From NCBI RefSeq assembly GCF_000006565.2, contig NC_031474.1, positions 3,321,662-3,385,661 of the forward strand: a DNA stretch of 64,000 nt, written 5' to 3'. The translations under genes were made by a program, and so were the position numbers. Origin of the DNA: Toxoplasma gondii ME49. Lineage: Eukaryota; Apicomplexa; Conoidasida; Eucoccidiorida; Sarcocystidae. The notes beneath the pieces were generated by a model. It was not told where the DNA came from. It was given only the letters and a program-made list of their open reading frames with translations, and ran no database searches. Below are positions 21,135 through 33,560 of this stretch, piece by piece. Position 1 is the first letter of the stretch; each line of letters starts with the position of its first letter.

Positions 21135-24100
21135 ATGAATCATGTCGCCTCTTCTTCGTCGCTACTTTCGTCGGCTTCGAGTCCCTCGTCCCCGTCGTCT
21201 CAAGAGTGGGCGTCGCGGACTGAGGTTCTGCCGCCTCCGCCTCCTTTCGCGTGTCCCCCTCCGCACTTGACGCCTCTGCTCGGACAGATTCGTCTAGAAC
21301 CAAAGCTTGCTGAGGGCGCCGGGAGCAAGAAACAGGACAGAGAGCCTCTCTGTGATGACTCTTCAAGACAGAGCAGCCCCGGTCTCGGCAAGTGGACTCT
21401 GCCCGAGGAAGCGCTCCTTTTTGATCCGTTCGCCGACGGAGGGGAGGGCGTGCAGGCCGCCGCGGAGACGCTGAGTTCCGTCTCCTCGCTGTCTTCACCT
21501 GCCTCCGGGGGTATCGGCGGGGAGGGCCGCGAACCGGGACCGGCTAGCGAACGGCTTATATTCGGAAACTCGCCGATCAGCGAAGTGGAGCAGGCGGCGA
21601 TCGACAAAGTCGTCGCAGAACTCGAGAAGGCGCCGGGTCGCCTCACGGCTTCAAAGGACGGAGAGGGGAACCAAGCAGACGGACACAGAATGTGGATCGA
21701 ACAGCTCATCCTTCGCTTCCTTTACAGCAGCGGATTTGACGTGAACAAAACTCTTGACCTCATGCAGTCCACGCTTGTCTTCCGCATGCAACACCTCCCG
21801 GTAGGCTTCTCATGACGCAGGGCAGTCAACGGGCGGTTTTCTTATATCTGCTTCGCTCCCGTGGTCTGTAGTCAGCTAGTGTGCATACGCACACTCGGGG
21901 TGGACGCGTAGCGCAAAGGCGCGGGGGCGGGAAGAGAAAGGTCGAGGCCAAGGGTGACAGAGAGAAACAAAGAGGCAGCAAAAACCGAGAAGAGAAGAAT
22001 GGAAGGGACGAAGAACGGGTAAAAGGGGAAAAGCGGGGCCACAGAAAGACAAGACCGAGCAGACGGCGCGGGCTCACATGGTGTGAAGAAACCGCCGGAC
22101 GAGGAGAGTTTGAGGAAGACGTTGAACACCAAGACTCTTAGCTATCTTCAGATTCAAAAGGCTTGCAGGTTTTTCGGAGTTCGACTGGAACCGGCTTCCA
22201 GAGATGACAGTTTGCTCATGTTTAATGTTTTGAGAGGCACTGAGAATGTTCCTAGGAAATGGGAGATCGCTTTCGTTCTTGGGGTGGAAGGGACTTGCAA
22301 ACCCCCAGCCGAGTCGTGGTCGATCAGTATTATCTTGGCTGAGTGTATCATCGCCTAAAATGCCAAGCAAACATGAGAATTTCGTGCTTTTGGGAAATCC
22401 GTTTGGCGCAAGAGGCTGGAAAGAACTTCTACCCTAAGTACAGTAGCGCGTCTCCTTTCGCGGTCGATACACCAGGGAGAAAACCCGCTAGTGTCCACGC
22501 CTTCTTTGCGTCATGTTCTTCTCGAGAGGAAAGTGCGAAGAATGCAACAGACGAAATGCTTAGAGCGAAGAGCCTGTGTCCGCGTGGAGTAAGTGGCCAT
22601 TTTCGCCGAACCTGTCTTTCGTACAGAGGACGCACCTGCTTTTTTAGTTGCCCACAGTGCCTGCGGTACTTGCGATTTGCCTCTGTCTCCGTTCAGGTGT
22701 ACATGCACGAGGTGCTGCCTCAGATTCGCGACCTAGGCGTCGCGTACTGGCACGGTCGAGACAAATGTCTCCGGCCGCTGTTGATCATTTGCGTAGACAA
22801 AATGCAGCGCGTTCAGCAACAGTCGGGACGGGACATTGAAGAAGACCCTGTTACGCGTGCTCTCATTTTCTGTCTGGAATTCTTTCTCAGGTAAACCTTT
22901 TCTGTCTCCACATATCTTACGATACACATGTCACCAGTTGGGCCGCCCTCTTCTCGCTTTGGGTTCCTCATCTCGAGCTAATCGCATCTCCATCTCTCTT
23001 GTTTCCTCCCTGTCTGCATGCATTCTGAACTGTCTCGAGACTTTCTTGTGTGTCCCTCTCTCTGTGAAGCACTCTGTCAATGTGTTTTACACTTGCACAC
23101 TGCCAGGACCCCTGTTTCCCTTAGATCGGACCACAGTTTGCATGCAGTGAATACCCAATCTGGCTGCGAGTTGTTCCATTAACAGGTCAAGTGAAGCTTG
23201 TGTTGGTTACGACAGATGTCTTCAACTTGTCAAATAAATCGCATCCGCGACTATGGTCACTGTCTGTCTCTCTTGTCACGCTCATTCACTCCCGTCTGTT
23301 TCTCTCGTGGATATCCACGGCATCTGCATGCGTTTTCTTGCTGCTGTACAGACACCTGTGTGTAGCGGGGCGCGTGGAGTCTTGGTCGATTTTGTGCGAC
23401 TGCAAAGGGACGTCGTTTTCCGCCTTTCCCGTCGCGCTGCTTCTTCGGCTTTTGACTCTTCTTCAGTCCACGTATCGGGGCCGGATGTATCGTTTTTATC
23501 TCCTGAACACACCCCGGTTTTTCCACATGGTCTCGCGGCCTCTCTTAGCCGCTCTGCCAGCGAGCAGCGCGAAGAAGCTCCGCATCTTTAGGAGTTTTGA
23601 CGCTTGGACAGAAGAGAGAAAAGCCACTTTCGCCTGTCACCAACTCGAAGTCAAGTACGGCGGGACGCAACCTAATGTCGAAAAGGTGAGCTTTTTCAGG
23701 AAACGCAGCTTCTCGCTGTCTAGGACGCAGAGAGCGAAGCAGAGAGACATACGACAGACATGGGTAGACGGAGAGAGATGGACAGAGGCAGGGAAACAAG
23801 AGAGGCAGAGAGACACACGGAGACAGGCACAGACACAGGGACAAGGATTGTAGAGACAGAGAGACATGGGAACAGAGACTGGATCTCCGAGACAGCCAGT
23901 GGAAGTAAAGAACCGAATTAGGACTTTTTGGAGATATACAAACAGGACAAATGACGAAGTGACCGAGATCTGCATGCCCCGATAAGACAGCCTTTCCCTC
24001 TAAGGGTGTTTCTGTGTGTTTGTTTTCCTTCTGTTCACCCTCTCCTTGCACAACATATACTGTCCGCTCGCCGTCTCTCTGCGTCCGCGTCTCAGGATTG

Positions 24101-27100
24101 GTTCCCGTTTCGTTTTTTTCCTGGACCCTTCGATCCGAACACGTCAGAGGCCGAGATCCGGTGGCACAGTCCGCCGTTTCTCCACGAAGAGGCGCCGCCT
24201 TCTGTCCATACGGGCTTCTCTCTGCACTCCTCTCTCTCGCCCCAGAGTGTCTCTCCGCCGTCTCCCTGTGGCTCGACGGCGACTTCCACTCCGACGTGCA
24301 GCGGCGAGGCCAGGCGGCCGCTGCTTGCGTCTCCCGCAGAGTCTCCAGAGCCCGTTTCTTCGGCGTTTCCTACGTCTCGCTCTTCTTTCGTCTCCGAAAC
24401 GTCTCCGAGGCGAAGCGGCGTTCTATCGGGGAAAGGCGGCGACCGCGTGAGGCCTGCGCGCTTCGCCTACTGGGCTCCGTCGATTCGCTTCCTCTCTCTC
24501 CCTTCGACAACTGCTGAGTGGCTGAACAGGAAATTCTGCAAGTTTGAGGAGCAACAGGGCGCAGCAGGACAGCCTTCACGCTTGCTGCCGCGGGCAGCCT
24601 CGGCTTCCCCTTCCGAAACGTCGCCTGGGGAGCTGCACAGGTCCCCCTCCGTCACTGAGTCTCCTGTCTCCCCCCAGGCTCTTGTCTCACCCGCCTCTGC
24701 CCTCTCGGCGTCGCCTGGGTCGCGCGCCGCACTGCTCTCTCGGCCGCCCTCAGACACGTCGCCGTCACGCTCTGCTTCTCTTCGTACGAGTGAAGTTTGC
24801 TTCTCTCCGACTACGTCGATGGAGGAGGTGCGCGAGCGCTGGGCCGCTGAGAAGGCCGCGGCCTACCAAGAAGAACGAGAAGGGCCTCAGAGAATGAGCT
24901 TGGCGGAGATCTGCGAAGGAGACGTCTCCGGTCTGGACAGAGAACTTCAGGGAGACGGGGACCCAGAGGACGCAGAAGAGAGTGAAAACTCTGAGCACTT
25001 GGGAACTGCATGCGACGCGGCGGTGGCCGAACAGCCGTCCGAGTGCCTCGGAAGCGAACGGTGCTCCGAGGAGAAAACAGATACAGGGCAGGAAGTCGAT
25101 GCCGGGAGACACGGCGAAGGAGAAGAAGGGAAGCCTTTAGGATGGAGAGTCAGGGAGGCAGGGGAGAGTCCGACGGTGGAGATGGAGAGGGGGGACGCTG
25201 GCCTGTGGGGAGAGAGGGGAACTGAGGGGAGAGAAGAAGAGATCTCGAAGAGTCGGAAGACCGTTTACGGGGCGGAGACAGTTTTCCCTGCAGGGCCTGC
25301 CGCCAAATCTGGGGAAAATGTGTGCAGCGTCAACGAAAGGTTTCGGAAAGATTCTGAAACGTCTTTGCCAGCGGGCTTGTCGGGTGACGCTGTCGAGCAC
25401 GCAACTCTCGACCGCGAACGTTTCGCTGCGGTGCCTCCGGAGGGCATGCCGAGGAAACGGCGGGGAGAACGGTTCAAAAGAAGAAAGAAGCGAGTAAAGG
25501 ACGACGAGCCGACGCTGTCTCTGTCGGCGTCTTCTTCGCTGGCCTTCGTTCTGTGGAAACGAAGAGTTCGGCACTCCGGAGAGGCGACTCCGGGCTTCTC
25601 GAAGGAGCGGCTCGGCGGCCTCCGTGTCTGCACAATTGAACGGCTTGCTGAGGAAGGACTCTCGGAGGCGAAGCAGCAGCCGCGGAAGGGACGCAGGCGC
25701 CTGCGTCCAAGAGCGAAGAACTCCAGTCTGTCGAGTGCGCCGCTCGCGTCTCGATCCGTCTCGAGTATCTCCAAGAGACACGCCAAGGCGCTCCATGAGG
25801 AGACACGTGTCTCCTCCGCACCGGCCGCGCTCGCGGAAGACTGCCGGGGCCAGGAGACACCTTGCAGATGGCGTAGCGGGTGGCGCGCGCGAGAGGACGA
25901 AGACAGTGGTTCTTCGGCGAGTCGCAGGCTTCTCGGTGCGCGAGAAGGCGAGAAAGAGAAGAGAGAACTGGAGGAGGCGATTCCCGCACAGGTCTTCAGC
26001 CAGCTGTCGGCCGACGCCCAGGAGACAGGGGTATATACAGGCGTCTCTCCCTCGATCTCCTCGGTCCGGCGCTTCGCGGCCATCTCCGGGGCTGTGACCC
26101 GCAGGGCGGCGACCGCCCCCTGGCGGGCCCTGCGACTGGGGCGGTGGCGCCTTCAGTTCGCGGAAAAAGAGAACCGAGGAGACACGCAGCTGGATTCGCT
26201 GGAAGAGGCGTACGACGAGCTTCGCCATCCTGGCGAAGCCTCGCGGCCCCGCTCCTGGACGAAAGGAGACTGTTTGTGGGCTTCGCCCGCGCATGCTCGC
26301 CGGTTGTGTGGTGGAACCTCTCCTGAAGCGCGAGGAGCCACTGGAGACATCGGAGGAAGGTGCGTTAGCGAGGGCGTTGCAAGAAGAGAGGAGGTAGGCC
26401 GAGGAGAGAGAGCTCCTGACAGTCGACGACGCTCGTTCCAAGGACTTTCTCCAGGTTCCTCTGCTTCTCTGTCGGCGTCGCCGCCCGGCGCGGGTGTCTC
26501 CGAGTTTGCGCTGTCGCCCCGCGTGCGCCCAGAGAGGCTCCCGGAAGCTGTGGGAGGGTGCCGCCGGCGGCGTTTTCTCTCGCGAAGGTCTTCGCGCGGA
26601 CGCGGACTCAAGGAGAAGCGGGAGAGCGCTGGAGAGAGGCCGGTCCCGATCGTTCAAAGTTTCGGGGGACGCAGCAGACGGTGGCTGCGGAAGCAAAGAT
26701 CTCTCGACTCCCATCGCGGCCCGCAACTCTGCAAGGCGAGTTCGACGCCCAAGCCAGGTGCGCACGGCATGCTGTCTTCTCACGCGTCCTCCCTGAGCTC
26801 TGCTGCGCGCGCAGGTGATGGCCTCGCAGCTTCCAGGAGTCTCTCAAGGAAGCAGTTCAACGCAGAGACCGCCGCTGCGGTGGCATTCGGCGCTTCTTCC
26901 CGACGACTGACGGTGGGTGGTCAAGACATGGCGGCGACTGCTCGTCTTGATGAAGGCTGTCATCCCGCGCCATGCGGCAGCGAAAGTGCATGCAGAGGCG
27001 GCAAGTTCGCGAGAGGAGGACACCATGGCGCGGGACGTTCACCTTCGCGGGGAGAAGGGAAGGGGGCTTGCGACCCGGCGCCGTCACTCCCTGGAAGGCT

Positions 27101-28748
27101 GTCTCCCTTTTCGCGGTCTCTCAATGACGTCTCGCCTGCATGCAGCGCCGCGACCGCGCTTGCAGACAGTCCGCCAGGCGGAGGCAGAGGAGGCAAGAAA
27201 TCGAGGGAACGGACAGAGAAGGAAGGTGCAGCAGACAACACTCAGGCACTGTTGGAAGACCTGTCTCCACCTTCACCCTCCCAGAACGCGCCGCTCAAAG
27301 AGGCGGCCGTTCAGAACAACCGGGGTCTGTCAGAGGGGCGAACTGCAGCGAGGGCTCTAGAGGCGGCAGAGGGACCGTCGACGGGAAACGTCGGTTCGGA
27401 ATTTTTTGAAAGAGAGGCGCTTTTCTCGCGACAGTCTGGGAGTTCAGAACAGTCTCCGTCTTCTTCCCACGACGTCCCTGCGAAGGAGACGCTTTCGCTC
27501 GACAGAGGTGCAGGCTCAGTCGTCAGAGAGAAACAGAGCGCCAATATGGAGGTGGACACCGAGTCTGTTGACGCGAAATTGAAGTCAGGGAAAAACTCGA
27601 GTCTGCCTGCATTGTCCAGCACTCTGAAGAGTTCTGTACAGGGCCCTTTGTCTCCACTGCGTGAAGACGTCGCGCGCGAGGGCGTCGAGACACCCCAGTC
27701 GGAGAATGGCACGAGCGTGGAGGTGGTGAGCTTCGCGGTGCGCAGCGAGGTAGACAGTCAGGTGGTGTGTTCAGACTCGCAAGAACAGACGGAGGAAGAA
27801 GCAGCTGACGCCTCAGACGAGCGCGACAGACTTCCACCTCGAGACCTGAAGGTCGAGGAGGAGGAAACAATTTTTCGCGTGGAAGCTGCTCCAGAAAGCC
27901 GGTTCGAAAAAACCGTCGAAAAAGATGTGCGTACACCCAAAGGAGGCCCCGGAGTTGCCGCGCCCAAGCCCCTGTACGCGACAGCGGCATTTCGTGGAGC
28001 GGAGAAGGACAGTCGAGAGTTTCAAGGTCCAACCGGATTGGCAGCGCTCGCTTTGCGGAACGGAAAGGATTCGCAGGTCGCGAACACGCACTTAGAAGCC
28101 ACAAACAACAACCTCGTGTCCGGATCGGCGCCAGGGTCCGCTTCGGCAGAGGCGTCGATCTCGAGCGCGAGCTCTGCATGCAGTCGACCTCGACTAACTC
28201 AGACAGAGGGAAATGGTGGAGACGCCGTGGCGAGCACGGACGCGCCTGAAGCTGCGGAGAACTGGGGACGAGGTGGCATCCGAGAGGGAGGACCTCAGTG
28301 GACTGCAGGCGAGAGGGGAACCGTACTTCGCGACAAAAAAGTAAACAGATCGCTTGATCCGAAGGCTGAACAAGACAGAGAAGGGACAGAGGAACACGAC
28401 GGGTCTCGGTCAGCCGGACGCGGAGAGGGTCTCTGTTCCGCCAAGAGTGACTGCGAGAGCCTGAGCGAAAAAAGAGCAGACGAGAGCAAAGAGGGAAAGT
28501 GGACAGAGGGCGAAGAGGGTCGAGAGGGATGGAAAGAGACAGGTGACGTCGGGCCGATCAGGAAGGCTCGAGGGAAGAGACAAAGACTCAAGAAAACGCT
28601 CGTCGCCTGCCTCTGGAAAGCGCGAGAGACGTCAGAACCGGGCACACTTTTCGACGATGGCAGTGGGGAGGAAAGCGACAACGCTGTTCTCGAACCCCCT
28701 TCAGCGGAGGCCTGTGTGACCGCGAAGACTCCAGGACCCCAGCAATAG
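21135..28748 (+). CDS. CRAL-TRIO (Sec14-like) domain protein with very long disordered tail
   Basis: Four exons join in phase: 21135-21800, 22697-22890, 23352-23685 and 24096-28748, giving 1948 residues. After a Ser/Pro-rich start, residues about 185-222 give the CRAL-TRIO N-terminal helices (RFLYSSGFDVNKTLDLMQST). Exons 2-3 give the lipid-binding core: HGRDKCLRPLLIICVD, corresponding to the GxDxxGRPV strand, then WSILCDCKG, GRMYRFYLLNTPRFFHMV and LRIFRSFDAW. Exon 4 starts DWFPFRFFPGPFD and then runs 1550 residues of Ser/Arg/Glu/Gly-rich sequence with no recognisable fold. Sec14 proteins bind a phosphoinositide or other hydrophobic ligand and link lipid supply to membrane traffic, so a cytosolic membrane-associated role is expected. 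The normal GRP motif is altered to CLRP. The tail may be regulatory and heavily phosphorylated. Minus-strand frames of up to 548 codons inside exon 4 are antisense shadows. Confidence 0.82.
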
Positions 28749-31700
28749 ACACTTGAGGCACCTTGCTGATGTAAACAGTCCAATACGTATCTCAAGATAT
28801 ATAGGATACATGTAGTATATATGTAGATGAATATAGAGGAATAGAAACAAATGGTGTAAGTATTTGTGTGGACATCAAGGGAATATCTGTGTCGTTCGCC
28901 GTTGAGTGTGGAGTTCAACAGGCATGAGCACGCATTTTCAGAGGGCGGCTTGCATGCGCCACACTGTCTGCGAATCCGTGTTTGTGTAAAGGGATAGAAG
29001 GCACAGGTCGAGACACAGCGGAGTGTGAGGGCGACTTCTCGCTTTTATCCACCCCAGTTACCTGATTTTTCAGGAGACACGTGGGCAACGCGTCTGCAGA
29101 GCTAAAAACTCACCAGATATCCCGGCGCTTTCGTGCGCCTTGAACATGGTTCCGCGTTACCGGGAAAACACAAGTGTTTGCGCATGCAAAAGTCGTAATT
29201 CGTGACTTTGAGAGTCGAGCCCACAGTGATCTTCGCCTCTAAAATATAATGGCGTTTGTAGAAAGACAACGGCGTGTCTGTCGCCGTCTGTCTGCGACTG
29301 TGGCCTCAAATGCATGCGTGTGCGCATGTGCGGCACATTGACGCTCATAGAAAAGTACTTTTTAGGTGTATCCGTGGAGTGCGCGAAGGTTTCTTTTCGC
29401 CTATACTTCCAGCTCCGGAGCGTGTGAGTTTTTCGTAGAGTTTCTGCAGGCCTCTGGCGATGTTAGCACCAAGATTGAGAGTTCCGCGCCATGACAAGTT
29501 CACAAGCCCGTGGATTCGCGAGTCGCTCCCGAGACAAGTCGGAAGTCGCGTTCAGGAACGAGCTAAACTCACACTCGTAAATAGGGGTCTTTTTCGTATC
29601 GAAGTGCACGTGCGCGCAAGCTCGTAGGGCTAGCTTCATATGCGCCGAAAAAACGTGGCTGCGTGTACATCTTTTCACGGCTGTCCATGGTTAACATATA
29701 TCTGCGTATAGAGGCGTATGCGCGTGTGCACACCTCACGACCCAGTGTACCGTGTTGTTGCCAACCTATCCGATCACCGGAATGCCCTTCTGTGTGAACG
29801 TTTTGCTTCTTTTAATCCGTGGAGTATACATTCATGCATCATGCGGCTGGCCCGTTTGCGGAAGCGAAGAACCTGCGAGTCAGTTGAATGCCACCCGGTC
29901 TTTAGGTAACGCTATGAGGAAAGAAGTGGCCGGTCTGGTAGGACAGAAGAGCGAGCAGCTTTCGACTTTTTGACTATCGTATTTCAGACAGGAAGGTGTT
30001 CATGTGGGTGAAAGGAAGATGCCAGCAGGTCATTCTAGGGGGGAGACGGCTCTTAATGTCTGCTACGGTCTCTTTCATTCCTTTTAGTCTAGTCCAGTCG
30101 TAGTCCACAATCCTCATCCCATACCCAACTAAAAAGGAGCCACCAAGTGGGGTTTATCACTTCCCGTGTTGTGTTGTTGTTGTGATGTTTCCTTCTTTTG
30201 GAGATCACATGTCACCTGAAGAAAGTCTTCCGATGCAAGCAAACCACCTGTAGAACTTCGCTCTATGGTTAGATTGCACGCGACGCATAAATCTATCATA
30301 CCCCATGTAGACGCGAGCTAGGAAACGGAGAAACAAAAGAAATTCGGCGCTAACTCGAGCTTTGGTGCGGTTTCGTTTCAATTCAGAGCCATTGTCCATG
30401 TTCGCTTACATTGCCGACAAAACATCGAGTGTTGCGGGAAGACAGGAGTCACACCTTTGAGTGAAACAATGGAGGGAGCTGCACAGGCACAAAGGGGAGT
30501 CCGTGCGTACCGAGAAGACTGTTGACTGCCTCGTTCTACATCGTCTATCGAAATACCTACGTATTATTGTTATCCCGTTTGGTCGACACAAGCATTAGCG
30601 ATCCAGAGATCACAGTTCACCACCACACTGGATTTGTTCACGGTTTCTTTGCTGGAAAAGTCTCTAGACCTTGAGACCCTCGCAACGGTCAGCGTTCGTA
30701 CTTGTCTTTTCAGTGAGGCATCTACGCGAAAGATTTCCTGACTTCTCTTGCACAGACTATCTGAAACACACAGAAACAAAGCGATCCGTTGCACAATTTC
30801 GGTTTCTGCATTAGTATGTCCGGGCTGTGTGTTAGTCGTGTAACCTACTCGGCCGTTTGTATAGTCAGAAGTGCACCATAAATGCAGAACTGTGGACAGG
30901 TTCAAAGAAAAGCTTTTTCCTGCTCTCGAGAGATGCACATGCACTCTTGAAGAAAGATCTCTGTTGTCTGTCTAGCCGGTGTGAATGTGAATCTTCCTGA
31001 GGAACCCGTCCTCCTTCTGGGATGATTGGCCAGCAATTCGATTATCGCACATGCTTCAAGAAGTCTACGCAAACTCCAGCTTTCTGCTTTCCTGTTCTTC
31101 TTCCTATCGACGTTGTTAGGTGTATACGCGTGATGTGCATGAGCAAAGAAGACCTCACGTAATACAGACGCCTCTTCTACGGGGTCGCCATCTCGATCTC
31201 GTCAAAAACAATTCGAAAATTCTTCGTAGCAAATAGGCAACCGGGTACAGGGAAAGTCTCACTGAGATTGTGCCTTCTTCACATCTCGCTACTTTTCTAC
31301 CATATTTGTTTTTGGCTTTTTGGTTACCCCTGCAGCTACCGGGTTGACCTGAGAGAGACACGTTTTTGCGTCCTGGTGGGAACCTTCCAGCGGGGATTTT
31401 TTCTCTTTGTCCACGGGTATGCATTGTTCTGGGATCCCTTCATAAGGACCCAGACGTGTTATCGTTGAAGTACGAGCAGCTTCGTCATTGCTTTCGTTGG
31501 GCAGTTTCTTTTTCCTGCAGTGCGCAAGACCGGCGGTCAAAGCTATATTTGAAATGTCCTCCTGTCCTGCAGACGCCTCTGAGTTTTTATTTGCAACAAA
31601 CAGGTCCAATCCGTCATGGTACGTGCCCTCAAAGTGAGGATCACTCGTAATCAGAAACAGTAGTTCTCTGCCGTTTTACCCAGATCGTTCCTCGTCGCCG

Positions 31701-33560
31701 GGAAAGCGTCCGAAGACGCCGCCATTCTGAATTTCCCGGGTTCCTCGTCCTCGGAGTGACTTTCGTCTGTTTTAACCTTCCGCGATTTCACGTGTACAGG
31801 TGAATCTCCTGTCTAAGTTCCCACCGCCTCACCCCTGTACTCGTCCTCAGGGATACAACACCGCTATTTCAGCCACGTCTTGTTTGCCTCTGTCCACGTT
31901 GCGTTATGTATTGGAGAGCACGGTGAAAAGCTTGAGGTTCCCTTTCTTCATTATTGTTCGTTGTCACTCACTCAGGAGTCGATGCTGTCTTGCTTCACCG
32001 CTGGCCTTCTGAACATATCGTCGTTAACCCCACAGTGCTTGTTTTCTTCCGTTACTTCCTCACGTTTGTCGTTCTCTAGGTCTGCCAGGCATAGCCGCCA
32101 ATACTCGCGTTCTTATCGTCCTATATCCTGCATCTGCAGGTTCCTTAGCAAGCTATATCTCCTTTATGGTGTTTGCCATTTCTCGCTGCTTCACATTTCG
32201 TTCCGATATACGGAAACTGTCGTTCTCTCAAGCGCCGTGTGACTGTCCTAGAGCCACCCTAACCGATCCACTACCGTCTGTGGACCCAAAGTCTCAGCGA
32301 GTTTTTCTCCTGTTTGCATGTGTTTTTTCACACAATTGGTCCGGAGTGCAGAAAGGTGGATATATGTGGACATGTGTGCAGCGACAGATACTTCTGTCTT
32401 TAGGTGTTTGCCGTTCTCTTGACGCATGTGCCAAAGTAGTACTGCCAGGATATTCGCGAGGAAATTAGGCGTTTCTTTCGGTTGTGTTTCGCTTACTTTT
32501 CTCGGTAGAATTCCTGCTCTGATCTGTCTCCACGCTGGTTTTGGTGGGGACCAGTGATCTGACTATTTTTCTCGTGCCTCGCTCCCCTCTTCCTGCCAGT
32601 CATTTTGGGCGGACGTGCACCAGATCCGCTCTGCGACGTGTCGCCCGTTGAAAACAGTGAAAAGCAGTTGCATGCAACGTCACCTGCAACACAGAGAGCG
32701 GCCATCTTCTGCTGGTATCTCTATTTAGCTTTTTCCCAAGGAAAAAACGATAATTGTGGCCAGCTATTCCGACGCCTCTTCGGCATCCATGGGTCGTTGG
32801 TGATGGTTATTCAGTAGCGCACCGAGGGAAGTAAGAGGGAAGTGAGGAGAGGACTCTGGACGTATCCTGCTTATTCTTTTCCGGTACCGAGATAGCCCAT
32901 AATGAAACCAAAGATATTCGAATCAAGTGTGTGCGAGCACATCTTGCACACACTTTAAGCTCCATGGCAAGCCATTCCAACCGCGTGTGTTACTAATAAC
33001 AGTTGTCAGTGTCTACCTCCGCAGATAGGGTTACACGCATGTACTCGTATCAGCACATACATGCATGTGTCGCTTGATGTGCCTACACGTATCTCGCTGT
33101 GAATTTCCTTATTCTGAACATCGACAGCTGTGTGATGACACATCATCAGGCTACACGAAAAGAGTGACACGTTGAAAAAGTCTTGGGCCGGCAGAGAACG
33201 TCTCGCCGCTCCTGCTCCTGCGTATCTGAGAGGCGATAGGAGGTCAATGGTTCCGAAAGGCCTGTCCCAGTGCTTCTGACTGTATATCGGTGTCTCCTTT
33301 GGAGGTCTACCGCGTCTCGCGTTTACTTTCCATGATGTCGTGTAGAATCATGCAGTAGAAGAGAGTCTAGAATTTAGAAGACGGCTAATCACGTTTTTCC
33401 CATCTCCATCAAACGTAAGACATGAGAATGTCAGAATGATCGGACACAGGTGAATTCGAAAGCGATACATTCACACATTAGATAATAACGACATCCAAAC
33501 TCATACACTACGTATTCACAGTTATTGGCGCTTGCTATCTTTCTTCCAAATCCACATACA
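28749..33560. other. Intergenic, no gene modelled
   Basis: Nearly 5 kb without a supported gene. It starts with the 3' flank of the CRAL-TRIO gene, including a TATA-rich simple stretch around 28795-28850. Minus-strand frames at 30570-30944 (124 codons) and 31289-31609 (106 codons) have protein-like composition but no domain, and lengths within chance expectation. The promoter of the EGF gene should lie at the right end. Confidence 0.4.

Noticed and set aside
22083..22358. Possible extra exon within the CRAL-TRIO first intron
   Set aside because: The flanking exons already join in phase and give a continuous CRAL-TRIO pattern; inserting this frame would disrupt it.
25137..26783. 548-codon minus-strand open frame
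   Set aside because: It lies wholly inside exon 4 of the CRAL-TRIO gene. Composition is Arg/Ser shadow of the Ser/Arg/Glu-rich sense frame, with no domain or start context.
31289..31609. 106-codon minus-strand hydrophilic frame
   Set aside because: Attractive composition but length within chance, no ATG at its start, no domain.
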